In this document: positions 23,527-35,843 of the stretch, piece after piece
Layout of the letters: each line of letters begins with the position of its first letter
Position numbering within the stretch: the stretch's first letter is position 1
Origin: Bisporella sp. PMI_857
Taxonomy: Eukaryota; Ascomycota; Leotiomycetes; Helotiales; Helotiaceae
DNA: 64,000 nucleotides
Direction of reading: 5' to 3'
NCBI GenBank assembly: GCA_021307315.1
Contig: JAJSPD010000059.1
Location: forward strand, 62,001 to 126,000
Notes under the pieces: model-generated
Told to the model about the DNA's origin: nothing
What the model saw: the letters and a program-made list of their open reading frames with translations, nothing else
The model's database searches: none
Translations under genes and position numbers: made by a program

Positions 23527-25682
23527 GGTATAGATAATTGAGGCCTCCAAGGGGTATTCTGGGATAACACTAGAGAGTAGGAAATAAATAAATGGCGGAG
23601 GCAAAACTAGTTGAAAATGGTGACTTGGAATGACACTAGGAGTAGAGGAGCCCGATACCGCAATACTTATAGATCTTAGGAAAAATTTCGAGTCATTGGG
23701 ATCTCGATCTCATAACCCCAAGTTCGTTGTTTCCCTCCTCCATGGTCACGCAAAAATACAATAAATGCTTGTTAGGGATGCAAGTCTTGGGGAGTACGCA
23801 AGCTCAAATGCATCCTTGCGGTCAAAGAGCAGACTGCAGAGCATACTGTCTGAAAAATTAAGAAGTGGAACTTCAGCAGCCCGTCAAATTAGCAGGATAC
23901 GGCATGAAGACCCCCCAAAGGCGCGTTGGTATGTAGAAGCTAGGGTTATGGTCAGGACATCCTATTCTCGTATTGGAAAACTAAATGACGAAAACCGTCT
24001 ACGCAATCGGTAGTCTCCGTATCCTAGGATGGCTTGAGATACATGAAACTATTGAAACATGGCAAAAGCAGCTATACACAGGAACTATTGTTCCGGGCCC
24101 CTTCGAAAAATCGAGCCACTGGCTGGTTGTTTTCCGACGATTTATAGAAGACGGCCCTTAAAAGAGGCTGTATTAATACTTCAAATACGGCTCTACAGAC
24201 TTATTTTCCTTGTACTCTCGTACTATGGATAAGTCCTACTTATATCTATAGCAAGTAGATAGAAACTGGGTATGGTTGCAGAAGTCATTATGAACCTATA
24301 CTACCTAGCGTGACTACCTCTTCTCATGTACTAATCTGAGATTAGAGTTATAGCCCTAGTGCAACCCCACAAAGCCAATATATCATGAACTGTATGGATA
24401 AATGGTGGGACAAACACAATAGCAGACGAGGCCTGGAGTGTCATTATACAAGAAGTATGATCGACATGTGGTTGCTCACTTCGAGCATGCCAAAGTGGGA
24501 CATCCTGGCGAGATCTGATATTGGATTATCTTCCTGATGGTCTGAATGTCGAAAACCCCACAGCAGCTAATCTTTCAGGTGCCCCGAGCGTAGATTTGTA
24601 CTACCGGGGTACCACTTCCCCGGCAACCCGAATCCTGCGAACAGGCAATAATTCGTCACTGCCTCGCGGCTTTGGCGCTCAATTAGTACCGAAACTCTCG
24701 ACTAGTGTGACGAATAATGGATGCCCTCTTGTCACCTGCATTACTAAAAGATCAGTAAGCATGACAAACAATGAACACCTTACGAGCAGTATTTTTTTAA
24801 GACAGCTAGGTCCTTTACATAGAAGTTATGATGCATATTTTTGGGTAGGGCAAGTTGCAGCCCTCTCAAGTCAAACTTGAACACTACCGCCAATTCAATG
24901 AAATCACAGGGTACAGGATTCAGATACGAAGTACCCAAAAACCCTTGTTCTATGGGAACTTTTGTGGTGTGCTCTGTAAAGCGGTGAGTAGCCTCTGGCC
25001 CAGGGGGCAGCAAGTACCCAAAGAACCGTAAAGTCATGCTATTCTGCCCTATTAACTAACCTTGCAATGCCAATTTTCCTAAGCTTTGCTCGTGATAGCT
25101 GTACCAAGACTCTCTCTGCTAGGTAAGTCCTACATAGTCGGATCGGCGGGAAGTGAAATTTACGCCATCCTACACGTAGCTAAGTCTTACCCAGGAGTTT
25201 CTGAGTCGGATACTCCGGCATAGAAGTCTGCTTTTTTTTTTTTGAAAAACTTTTCTCCTGATCGGCAGATGTTAAGGCCGTTGAGTGTTGACGCGGCCTG
25301 TAAGGTGTACATATACGGTCCGTGCACGTCCTCTTGGATCACGTGTCGTCTTCGGTTACCAGCGTCTGCCCCCTGGAGGGAGTGAGATAACCAATTCTGC
25401 TTACAAAGTACAGGGCCTTTAAATTGTTAATTGACGCCTCTCGATTAAACCAACTAGAGGCTAAAAACATTTTGAATTGCTTGTTTGTGGATTTTTTTCC
25501 CCACCTCTAGCTATTGTCACGAACGTGTCTGGTCATATAGCCACGTGATGTTATGACAAGTACATACCCAACCTTTGTACACGAAGTATTTTTTATTAAC
25601 CAAAAGCACTATCACAGTTGCTAAATGACGGCACGTGGCCTTGACCTATTTCCAAGGGAGATCCTTTCGAGCTCCACCTTTT

Positions 25683-25733
25683 TTCCTTAGTTTGGTATTC
25701 TCGTAATTGAACTTTACTATCCCTTAAACCGCC
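25683..25733 (+). repeat. Dispersed segment A, copy 1
   Basis: CCTTAGTTTGGTATTCTCGT and the following 30 bp match 60284-60334 with few differences. On the minus strand both copies encode a LREY...TKE-like stretch, so they may be pieces of one decayed transposon or gene family. Confidence 0.55.
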
Positions 25734-25840
25734 AATGCGACGGGAAGCCGCGAACTTGCCGAGCCTCCGGCCCAAGGTTGGCAGGTGTTGATGGCGATCG
25801 TAACAATAATAAGCATGTTTAAACAAAGGTTAAGTATAAC

Positions 25841-25905
25841 CGACACCCCTGCGAGGCGAATATCCCGTAGTATATTGCTAAGATGCAAAAATCTCAACAC
25901 TAACC
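25841..25905 (+). repeat. Dispersed segment B, copy 1
   Basis: About 60 bp containing AGGCGAATATCCCGTAG matches 58879-58945 with roughly ten differences. The copy at 58.9 kb is open as LRGEYPVDIAKLRKSQDW on the plus strand, so an old coding origin is possible. Confidence 0.55.
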
Positions 25906-26178
25906 TAGTTTATGTTATTTTAAACATTATCATATAAACTTTGTTTCGCTACTTATATACAGTAGCTTAGCTATAATTTCTTTATTACATATACTTTCTG
26001 GCCCTTTCTTACTAAAGCGATTGGCATAAACCCGACCAATCGCTTCCAGATCTAGCGAGGATGTTCAATACGACAGGGCACTTTCTAGAGCTTAAAACTA
26101 TTACATTTGCCTTAGCATTATGAACAAATGCAAAATAACGTTAAATTCAAAACCGCTAGAAAGTCGTTCACAGTATTA

Positions 26179-29035
26179 CTATCTCCCGTATTTAGCTGGC
26201 CCATTCCCAGGTCCTACAGTAAAGATGATAGCGAGGAGAGCCGTAACGAAAAGACTCATGACCACACCTCCAATCCAGCTTGATCGTGCAATGTCTGCAA
26301 TCTGACTATCGTCCGCCCAAAGAATTACCCAGGCAGATTTTTTCAAGGATACCGCACAGCTCATACACCAACAGTTTACGAATGCATTTGTGAATGGCAG
26401 TACCGACGCACAAAGGAGCCAAAATGCATTGAGCACAGCCAAACATTTGCCAATATATCTTGAAAGCGGGCCCAATAGATGTAAGGTGGAAACAAATCGC
26501 GATGAGACTTTATGATCTTTTCGATCATTCATCGAGAGGTAGTGTGGGAGGTTAGCAGAAAGCAGGAGAAACCCCCATGCGATGGTGGACGTGATACCGT
26601 AGAGGAGGTAAGATCCTGACATGCACCCAAGACCTTGAACTGGCGTCCTATATAGATATCAACATTAACATTTCCATATCACCATTTGAAATATGAAGAG
26701 GCTTACTTGTAAGCAATTAATATTGCGGAGCCTACAGTACCCCATTGAGCTGTTATTGCAATGAAGGAGGAGACCAGCATCATCCATTTCAAACGTGGCC
26801 CATAGGACATCTTGCCGGCGATCCGTGGGAGATCACACTGTCCTGTCTCTCTACGCTTCGGAAATATATAATCCTCAATCTGTACAGAGTTTCCAGTGAA
26901 ATTTTGATCTGACTCAGCTGCCGGTTTCCAGACTGTACCATCAACTCTCGTTCTCTGCTTCAGATTTATGTTCATCTGAGAGAAAGCACGTATTATCTCT
27001 ACTACCATTCCAGCATATAGCCGTGGGCGGGCAAAATTGAAAATTGGGCCGGCATTCATTGCATCACCTGAAAGAGCAGGCGGTAGCCGAGTAATTCCCA
27101 TGGCACTTGAAGGGGTAGGCGCTAGTGCCGAAAGGACTCCACGCTCAACATCTATAAGATTTCCCGAGGCGCTTAGGTCCTTAAAACCAAAATTTGCGTC
27201 ACCAAACGCTTGTTCGTGCCTAAAAACTGCCTTGGATGCTGATCTCTCAATGGCTTCCTTGATTGTAGATGATGAGTTTTGGGTTCCGACCCGTACCCAA
27301 CCAAAGTTGACCGGAATCATCCAAATCCACAAGCAACTGACGGCCACACCAAGGCTACCTATACTTTGGTAATCAATAGATGTGACAAAGAATAGAAGGA
27401 TACCAATGACCGCAGCCGTGGCAGCCCAGCCCGTTTGGGCGAGTAGTGAGTATGTGCTTAAAACCTATTAGCAGAAGTTTTGGGGTGAAAATGATGCTGG
27501 GCTTTGGTGCTTACACAGATCTTTTAGTGCGTTCGACTTCGGTGGAGAGCTCTTTCCACCAAGATGTATTATAAGGAAGAAAGACCTCAGCGAATCTCAG
27601 TCGAGATCCCGATATCGTGATTGGAACATGTTGTGATAAATGTAAGAAGTTCCATGCAGCAATCAGAGTTTCCCGCCGCTCTGCTCTAAAAGGCTCACCA
27701 AGCGACGAGGCTTCGTCTAGCAGAGCTTGAAATTTCCCGTTCAACCACCTGGACATCAGGATCGTCATGCACAAAGAGTATGTGAGAAGCACTGGGCTTC
27801 CAACAGCGAGGAGAAGGACACTGATACTTGTTGCTGAATCTTTCGTCTCATATGGTAGCTGGGCTGTCAATGCTAACCATGGGAGAATCCAGCTCGCAAT
27901 CCCCGTAAGGAAGGGCGCCCATTGAAACTCTCCCAAACCAGTTCCACATTAAGATTTGCATGTTTCGTATGGCACTCCCCAAGCTTGAGAGAGATCATGC
28001 ACTACTAAACCGTTGCTGCCGAGGATCGAAAATAAGTTGGAATCACGCAAATATGCGTCGTGGGTGTTTTTGCCACATTGGGTGAAGTTCACATTTGGCG
28101 ATGCTTGCACAGCTATAAAAGGTGTAATCACGATTGCAAGGAAGCAAGACCTGGACAACAATGAAGCCATGGGCAGAGTTTTGATTAGGAAAAGCAACAA
28201 TGAAAGTGCAGATGCTACAGTGGCAATTAGGAGGATTTCAAAAAACTCGATAAATTTAAAGCTTGGAGGAACCTCGATGCCTTGCGCAGCCGCGTGGAAG
28301 ATTTCTACATGCAGCGACCAAAAATATATTTATATGCTGTCGCAAGGCAGACTTTTATTATACTCATGTACCAGCTTATGCCATGCGATGCAAAGTGCGT
28401 TTGCATCATCTCAGAGCTTCAAATGATGTGATGCAGTCGCAAAATGAGACGAGATTCCACAATTATTTCCATGTACCAATCGGATATTCGCTAACCCCAG
28501 CACTAACCAAAAACTCTCACAGAGGGGCACCTTTGTCGCTGACAACATTGCCAAGAGACTGAGCCAATCTGAACTTTTGAGACCCTGCCAGTTAAATGCT
28601 TTTTCTGCATCCACATTTTAGCCATCAGCAAAAATATCGCGTGAGAGAAAGAAGCCCATATCGCAAAAGGCACGGGCTGAAGAATGGCATGCTGGATAAG
28701 AAACAAGCCACAGCAGCCACAGTGAGTCCTTGAGGTATGCTTAGATGCTGCTTGGTAAGGGGGGCACCAGCTGGCTTCAGTGTAGTTGAAGTCAACATAC
28801 CTGAAAAAAGGGAAAATTTTCAAAGTGCTTGGAGAACTCTGAAAATCAGGATTCTGACCTAAATGAATCTTTGATTAATTGGCGTTGTAGCAAAACACTG
28901 ATATTATAACTTTTTAGGCGGTAGGGTGGGGCAAGCGGTTGACCACTTACCATGGCGACGGCACGGTATGCGCGCCATAGTTGCTGGGATTAAACCTCCG
29001 ACTGCCTAAGGCGGGCTTATCTGTCGATCGTATAA
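26179..29035 (-). CDS. Large multi-pass membrane protein, probably degenerate
   Basis: Exons 3'-ward of 29035: to 28951, then 28477-28800, 27515-28409, 26707-27456 and 26179-26647. The frame closes through all of them only if one base is added in an A4 run (28616-28619, plus T4) and one in a T5 run (28320-28324), and if an in-frame TAA at 27949-27951 is read through. The protein has an extracellular Cys-rich part (FNYTEASWCPP, RTHCGCCGLF), then paired hydrophobic segments: about 8-10 membrane spans, with NVNFTQCGKN and WGVPYETC loops facing outside, EFQWAPFLTG and LPWLALTAQLPYE around spans, and GLGCMSGSYLLYG near the end. The 5' exon was not found. I do not recognise the family beyond a fungal multi-span protein. 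Either the sequence carries errors plus a nonsense allele, or the gene is dying. Confidence 0.6.
27949..27951 (-). other. In-frame TAA stop inside the membrane protein gene
   Basis: The frame is the same on both sides (ETCKS, stop, CGTGLGEFQW), so this is a nonsense codon, not a shift. CAA to TAA (CpA to TpA) is the simplest origin. No GT-AG intron removes it. Confidence 0.7.
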
Positions 29036-30148
29036 CTATTTGTAGTTAGCGTCAAGCCACCCGGTAGATATTGCCTCCACTGTACTCTAAGTATCGATAG
29101 TGGCCGCCAAGGCTAGAGTGGGGCTGAGGATGATGAGATAAGCCAAGCTACAGATCTTCAACAAGCTCTAAATCCCTGTGCCATTCACGGAAGATACTGC
29201 GTATAAAGTACTTTGGAAATGCGATTGGCAATTAGAGCAACTACTGTTGATGCAGCGGCTTGATTTGGTCGTGCCACAGCACTAGCTACAGTGAGGTTTC
29301 TGTCACATAACCCAATACTCATATCACGTATAAAAAAAAGTTTGTTTGATATCAAGATAGAATGCAAGAGAGCTGGTGGATAAGCTCATGGCCTATCATA
29401 GAGTATGGCACGGTGTTAGAGACGGCGAGGAAAACCACGAGCCTTGATTTTGAGACTGCGGACTACTGCTTTCTACAGGTTGTCTAAGTTGGTGTCAATT
29501 CAGGATTGCGCTTTGAATTGAACTGATACTGGTATAAATGTCCTGTCAAGTGGATTTCTTTGTCGTCAGCAGTGATGACGCTCCCCGTCCTCAAGTTTAG
29601 GAAGCGGTATTGCACTCCGGAGAGAGGCTCGCGAAGTTGATGGCCCCAGAAAGCTTCCCCAACCCATTTAGCCTTTAGCCACGCAAGAAAGAACTAAAAA
29701 ACTGGCATGGAATTCAAAACAAGACAGCTATAGGGCATACTAAAGCGTCCTTGATCTTTTTACAGCTTGGCCAAATCTCTGCAGGATGTAAGCCTACTAG
29801 TACGAGCTCTCACTCTGCCCTGCCCATAAGTAGAGCATGCACAGTATATGCTTGCCATGAGAGGCAGTGCCAGCTACCTCTCCGGCCGCCCGTTCTAAGG
29901 GGAAAGAGCAAGTCACAGTGTGTCACCACTATATTTATTTGCATGTCGCCAATAGGTAGATGTCGTAGTCACTAGTGCGATTATCCTTAGTTCAACTAAG
30001 GCATTTCCTGCTTACTACCAAATTAAACCAAAATCACTCCTTGTCCAGAAACTCTTCCAACTCCTGTATAACGAATACGCCAGACAACCCCGCTAACCTT
30101 AATAATGAATATCAATGTAAATCGCTCTCGAATATCAGGACATCTTCC
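29036..30148. other. No supported gene
   Basis: May contain the missing first exon of the minus-strand membrane protein; a 46-codon minus frame starting MSIGLCDRNL at 29322 is one weak candidate. The 3' flank of the cutinase gene is at the right end. Confidence 0.3.
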
Positions 30149-31021
30149 TCAAGCATTACCAATGGCTGTGCCTGCCTGGGAAGCTGCAAATGTCGCAGCC
30201 TGTTTTGCATCCAATGAGTACGTCAGATGCGGAATCAAGATCAAGTCACCATGGTCGCATATATTGTCGCCTGCGTGGCAGATAACGAGTGTTTTACTGG
30301 CAGCACCAGAGACTTCTTCACCATCGTCTGTTACACATTGTTAGTTTATGATCCAATAATAAGGGACTCTGAGAAAAGAAGGAAGTAGGCACCGTACTTG
30401 GGTCTCCGAATATCACTACTGAGCTAACAGCTGCCATGGTGCTCGCCGGGAGCAACTTTGCGGCGTTGTGTACTAGTTGACCCCCTTGAGAGTAGCCCGA
30501 CATGACAATCTTGGTGCTGGGGCACTTGGTCATGGTATCTTGGATCAATGTTGCCCTATATCAAAGTTAGCCAGAAGGGTCAACTCTATTACCGATGCCA
30601 AAATTTACAGAGTCTGGCTTCCTGTAGCATCTCCTCCGCGTAAAAAACCTTCAACATCAGCCGGATAGTCGACGCCTTGCACGGTCACCGCGTCGGCACC
30701 TAGCATGGCTGTAAGAGCATCGAAAAATGGAGGTCCCGTGAGGACGCCAACATTTCCGGGCTCTGTTGTTCCACGAGCAAAGATGACTGTCATGGCGGTG
30801 CATGCGCCGCTGGCAAGACCATTTTGTGTGGTCTGGACATTCCCGGCGGTGGCTAGACCGGCTTCAAAAGTCGTGAGAGCACCAGAGATAGCATCAACGG
30901 TTCCCCCAATGCCGGGAAGACCTACGAGAGCCGCAAGGATGCCATTTATGCCTGAGAATTGGGGTACTGGGGCCGAGAAGATTGAGACTGAGAGAGCTAG
31001 AATGCAAAGAAGTTTGTTCAT
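30149..31021 (-). CDS. Cutinase-family serine esterase
   Basis: Three exons (30609-31021, 30398-30555, 30149-30327) close exactly into 249 aa. A signal peptide (MNKLLCILALSVSIF) is present. The alpha/beta hydrolase core shows VIFARGTTEPGNVG, the nucleophile elbow SGYSQGG with Ser160, then CHAGDNICDHGD with Asp211 and PHLTY with His224, giving a complete triad of the cutinase/acetylxylan-esterase family. Cysteines flanking the elbow and at CHAGDNIC fit the family disulfides. The likely role is hydrolysis of cutin or other ester polymers outside the cell; acetylxylan esterase activity is an alternative since both share this fold. Both introns are short GT-AG introns. Confidence 0.94.
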
Positions 31022-31732
31022 TTTGCCTTGCAGCGCGAGCCGAGATTTTGTGCTGGTGAGACACGATGATTGAGATGATAAGATGAAATAAACTCTGATA
31101 ATCAGGGCTTTTAAAGGGAGACTGGGGCGATTAGGTGCATGATCTTATATTTTGAAGTGTAGTATTGCAACCGCTGCGTTTCAGACATGGGTCGTCCTCG
31201 ACAGTGCTTGTTCGATAATAGGCTCTTGGCTGGTAATGCGTCCCATGATTTTATTCTCAACCTGACGAACCAATCGCAATATATCCTTTTTGAAGAAGCA
31301 TGGAACGCGAATGAAACAACTTTCAATATTACTCAATGATAGAAACCGAGGTCTGAAATGTTCAGACATTGTCTAAATAGCGTGCTTGGCAGAATTTCAA
31401 ATAAATAAATAATGAAATACGGCATTTGGCTGCAAGGATTATCCCCAGAGAATGGAAAGGGAACAGCGATTTCTCCTCCGCTAGTATTCCAATTTTAGTT
31501 AGGCAAATGAATAGCAAAAGACTGGTATCCAATTAACCGAGCCATTAACTCCTAATCATGCATAGAAGCAGCTTTGTGCCCTAAAAACCTGCTGCGCGTC
31601 GTTGCAGCCGGCATCATATGCCACTTCCAGGAGTTGCTGGACCCGCCTATATCACCGCAGTCAGATATACACAGCTTCTCATAGGTCGGCGTCATTATTG
31701 CCAGACTACTATCAAAGCTTTTCTCCAATTGT
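31022..31732. other. Intergenic
   Basis: Cutinase promoter side (AT-rich first 100 bp) and then sequence without supported features. Confidence 0.4.
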
Positions 31733-32184
31733 TCAGCGTCCTATCTTCGGCAGCTGAAGTGGCGTCCACGGTATACTGCGCACGGTGATGAATTCGAGTT
31801 GTTCCTCAATATGACTTGTCAGCGTTAAGCCTCGGAAATTCTTCCCCTCACTTAAGAGAAACCACATGGTTGTATTTCCATTCCACTTGAGTGGCCTGAT
31901 CGACTCGTGGGCCTGACGGACTTGCTCTCGTCCTGACTGATGTCGAGGATGTCTCGTTGAAAACACAACAGTTTTGTGAATAGCACAATATTGTGGTATC
32001 GGAACTTTAGCAGCGAGCCCAAAGCGCTTGCCATCGCTACCGGTACCGCGGAATACGGTCCCTGCTCCGCCCTCATGCCAATTGTAGAGGAGAAGGTGTC
32101 AATGCTAGGCTCGATTTGTGCCGAGGTCTGGATCTCGATCGCTCCGCCTACGCCCACTATTCCGTTACGTGCCGAGCTATTCAT
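31733..32184 (-). mobile_element. Decayed LINE fragment, RNase H region
   Basis: The minus-strand frame reads NSSARNGIVGVGGAIEI, which is the first strand of the RNase H domain of Tad-type non-LTR retrotransposons (D-G-S-x-x-x-G-x-x-G-x-G-x-x), followed by residues around HNIVLFT and, in a second frame, HPRHQSGREQVRQAHESI, which matches the N-P-R-x-Q-S-G-Q-x-x-x stretch of the same domain. The catalytic Asp is replaced and there is at least one frameshift, so it is inactive. No reverse transcriptase part is visible upstream. Confidence 0.55.
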
Positions 32185-33413
32185 GGCGATACACGTAGTT
32201 CAGCATGCCTCCGCTTGATTTGCTACTGATTCGCTAGCAAGCGCTTGTGCTTGTTTCTCCCAAGGTGCTGATGTGAATGGATTGATCGTTTCAAGCCTTT
32301 CTAAAGGGTCTGTCTTTGGGTAGATCTGCTACGTGGTGAAATGGCGAGTGATAGAATCTTCTAACCTTTACTGTATAGAAAATCGTGGCAATTCGAAAAC
32401 ACGTCCTGAATATTCTTGATTTGGGAGCGGACAGGGGTTTGAAGTAGATCATGGAGTCGTTAGACATCCTGCTGGAAAAGGGTAGGAAGACAAGTCTCGC
32501 CCTCTACGCTCGAATACTTTCACAAATAAAAAGCGCCATAAGCGCAACAATTCGCAGAAGGGAAAGACGATCGATCGCTCCTTTGATCCTATCCAAGACC
32601 CTCAATCATCGTCTTATAAAGACTACGGAAAGGAGAACCCGCACTGTGAGGAATACTGAAGCCATGAGACAATGGCCTAGCCTCATAAACTATCATCGAA
32701 ACGAAGGGAGTCTGGCAATCTCAAATGCAAACATCATTTTCAAGTCACACGTGAAGACTGCCGTTTCTCTTCCTGTAAATCGCTATCACAGTCATGTAAC
32801 AACTCCCATGTCTGAGAGATAAGTTTTCTAAACTCGCCGGATATCATTGGTGGGTTCGTATGAGTTCTGATGGAGGACATCATGATGCCAAGAAAAAAAG
32901 ACAGCATTCATTGCAGAAAAAGCCTCATTGAGGTTGAGAGCCAGAAGTTTCAGTCGCATGTTTGCTCCGAGGAAGAAAGAAAGAATCTGGTTAGCATGGA
33001 ACTGCGGGGACAACTGCTGCGCTTAAGGTGATGAGGATTGTAGCAAGACGTCTTAGATGATAAAGTAGTCATATGATAAAGTCGATTCACCCACGACACT
33101 GGAGAGCATGATCAAGTCAGAACGATGAAAGATATGATAAAATGCTTTTGTCAAAGTAGGAAGGCCCAAAATTTCCTCTTGTGCTACAAGGGAGTCATGC
33201 AAACTTCGCTTAAACGCCACGCCAATTTTGTTTTCCTGAATCCCCAGAACGCCAGAAACGCCAAACAAGATGCAAAAATGTAGAACACCCACGCCGTGCC
33301 AACCGCATTTCGGCTCTTTCTAGCCGCTGCCTATCCTTACGAACCCTTTTCAAGACACAAAAAGAATAGGGAGAGGGAAAAGAGAGCTCCAATGCTCGTT
33401 CAGCGCCAAAATT
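32185..33413. other. No supported gene; coding-like scraps
   Basis: A plus-strand frame of 123 codons at 32451 and a minus-strand frame at 33210-33392 (RQRLERAEMRLARR) look coding-like, but neither has a start, domain or splice context that I can support. Confidence 0.3.
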
Positions 33414-33995
33414 CTATGCGTTGATTTGATCAAAGATACGAAGGTTATTCTCTGGCTTGCTGCAGCCGTTAATTCCAGCACACGTGGTATATTTTCGCAT
33501 GTTAGGAACACTTATAGGCTTGATGGGACGGCGGGGGTTTCCGTTGGGGCCGGTCACCGGCGCAGCGGGAATGTTTTGATTCCCAGGAGCGGGCTTGATG
33601 TTCTTTAAGGAGTTCTCGAGTTCTGACCTCCTTTGGTTCTCTGCTTCACGACGGCCAAGGGAGTTGACGAAATCGGAATCGGCGTCGCGGGTCTCGAGAG
33701 AGTTGAGGAAATCCTCGACTTTCTTGTCTGCCTCGCGCTTGGCTTTCGCGACTTGCGCACCCATGGGATATGCAATTGGAGGATTGATATTGAATGGCTT
33801 GGGGGCTTTGGGGATCTTTGGCTTTATAGGCTCAATTGGCTTGGAGTTCCACAATCCCCTGCCTCCACAACCGCCTACCTGGAGGCATGCAACACCTTGA
33901 TATATCGGGTCTCTTTTTTCCGCGATCGGAGCTGCCGCAGCCTGAGAGATAAGAAGAGAGGTCAGAAATACTGCTGTCGAGGTTGTGATATGCAT
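33414..33995 (-). CDS. Secreted protein with paired CX5C motifs and Kex2/dipeptidase-like sites
   Basis: A single-exon gene of 193 aa. A signal peptide (residues 1-21, ending AAAA) is followed at once by EKRD, a Kex2-type site. The mature protein starts with CLQVGGC and ends near CAGINGC, two CX5C motifs at opposite ends. In between is a Pro/Lys-rich part (KPIEPIKPKIPKAPKPF), then KREAD, ETRDAD, GRREAEN and QRR. KREA and RREA are the sites used by Kex2 plus a Ste13-type dipeptidyl peptidase in fungal pheromone precursors. The segments between them share a (D/E)-F-x-N-S-L pattern (EDFLNSL, SDFVNSL). I do not recognise a family. It may be a structural wall protein, an effector, or a peptide precursor. 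Confidence 0.75.
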   Translation of the reverse strand: MHITTSTAVFLTSLLISQAAAAPIAEKRDPIYQGVACLQVGGCGGRGLWNSKPIEPIKPKIPKAPKPFNINPPIAYPMGAQVAKAKREADKKVEDFLNSLETRDADSDFVNSLGRREAENQRRSELENSLKNIKPAPGNQNIPAAPVTGPNGNPRRPIKPISVPNMRKYTTCAGINGCSKPENNLRIFDQINA

Positions 33996-35843
33996 TTTGG
34001 CTCTTTTCGTTTTGTCTTTTGTTTCGGTGGAGAGAAAGTGTTCATGTGTTGTAGAGGATACCTTATTTTGTTAGCAATATATATATCCTTTGATACCTTT
34101 CACGATACGGTCCGAGGGCAAGCATCTTTTACATTAGTTGCGCATTTAGGATTAATCAGGAATATAGGAGCCACCCACATGCCATGTAGGGGCTATGTTG
34201 TCGTGCTTAGCAAATGGGGCTTGTGTGGCTAGTGTGGAATCTTGGGTAACTGGGGTTTTTATTCGGTCCCAACTACGGCAGGATCGCCAAGCACCGCGTA
34301 AACATATGACCCTGTAAACCTTGGATAAAGGCTGAAATAAAGTTTGATCTCGAATGGCTGTTATATATTTAAGATGGCGGGAGATCGCTCCACATTATGC
34401 ATGTTTACAGCCCGAAACCATTTCTTATTCGTGGAGTAACACGAAGCATTGATTCTGATCTGTTGGCTCCTTCGCCTAAGGTGGCTTACCTTAGGGAGAT
34501 AGAATGTGCTGCAACATAAAACTTGCATTACTTTCCTCTTGACACGCACCTTGGAAATCTTGTTATCAAATCTTTTGGTAGGATCTGACTTCTGGTTTCA
34601 TGATGCGCAGGATCCGGGGAAACGTACGTTTATCGTGCGATTCCGGCTTGCAGGGGCATCTTAAAGCCTTCATCCCATCCCTGTAAGCCACTCCACTGAA
34701 CAGCATATCCTTGAAGGCTATCAGCTTTGTAACCAAAATTTCCAAGCCTCAATGACCGAGGCATTTATAGTGGATGCTGGAGGAAACTAGGCATGACGTA
34801 TGACCAGTTTTATTTCCAACCTCGAATGAGCTCACTCCAAGTCCGAAAGTTAAGGAATCTGGCTTTTCAGACCGAAGACATCATTAAATACAATGTCATT
34901 TTGAAGGTAGAGGGATCGGAGACAATTACTAGCAAATAAAGCGAAGGCCATTTTCTATGATTGATTAATCGGGATCCAAGAATTGAAGGCCTATACGATC
35001 AGGATTCGGGAGGCAACTGCGTTGATTCAAGGGGTTGTCAAATCATTTTTCGCAATTCTTTCATCTGAAAGCTGCCGATCTAATCGATTAAGGAGTAAAG
35101 GTGGTCAACGGAGACGGTTCCGTGAAAACCTCTCTGCGTGATTCAGTAATTTGACAATCGATGTGCGGCCCTCCTTGCGATTGGTGAGGCAGGTGGTAGG
35201 GTAGACACCGCGAATGGCAGAACCGGGACGGCAAGGCAGAGCATTTGTCTTGGCAAATACCGCTGAATAGGTGCCGACCACGAAACTCGTTATCGCCTCA
35301 CGGAAGGTCCGTGCCATCGATCTTATGATCCTATTTATGTCTTTACAGGAGTTTCAAACTCGCACGCCGCGGTTCCCTTCCGCTTATAAGGATCGGGTCG
35401 AAACCGAATCTCCCGCTCTCGGTCTTGATACTTCTATAGACCCTGATAAGTTTTCCTTTTGTTTGCAAGAAGGCTCGGCGTATATTTTGTATCGGCAACG
35501 AACAGTACCCATATGCGTATCGCACCCGCTCGTTTCGCCGTGCGTGGTCTCTCGCCCCTTAAATGCTTGGCATTGGGCAGATTTTGAGATCTGGGTAAAT
35601 CAAGAATCGTTTTGATTTTAAATCCAACACTAGCCACAACTGCGGGGGGGGGGGGGGGGGGCCTCCGAGGGCTGCTAAAATTAAAAAGGGATTTGGCACA
35701 ATTGGAGTTCAATAGATATGTAAAGCTGTACATGATAGACGCTTCCCATTGCAATAGACAGCATACGAATTATAAATTGGTTACTACAACAATCCCTTGA
35801 ATTGCCTTAAGGTCCCGAAGAGAAGAAACTCATTTACTACAAT
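33996..35843. other. Intergenic with a long G run
   Basis: Upstream flank of the secreted-protein gene, then sequence without supported genes. A plus-strand frame at 33633-34232 is an antisense artefact over the secreted-protein gene and its promoter. Confidence 0.4.
35644..35661 (+). repeat. G18 homopolymer
   Basis: Eighteen consecutive G on the plus strand, between a TGC and CCTCCG. Its true length is likely uncertain in any assembly. Confidence 0.9.

Larger units (their letters stand above)
23527..26178. other. Gene-poor stretch with dispersed repeat segments
   Basis: No gene is supported. It holds one copy each of two short repeat segments also found at 58.9 and 60.3 kb (listed separately), a T-rich run near 25230, and many short two-strand frames. 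The AT-rich segment 25860-26030 has no coding signal. Confidence 0.4.

Noticed and set aside
33633..34232. A 199-codon plus-strand frame
   Set aside because: It covers the secreted-protein gene in antisense and its promoter; no start context or domain.
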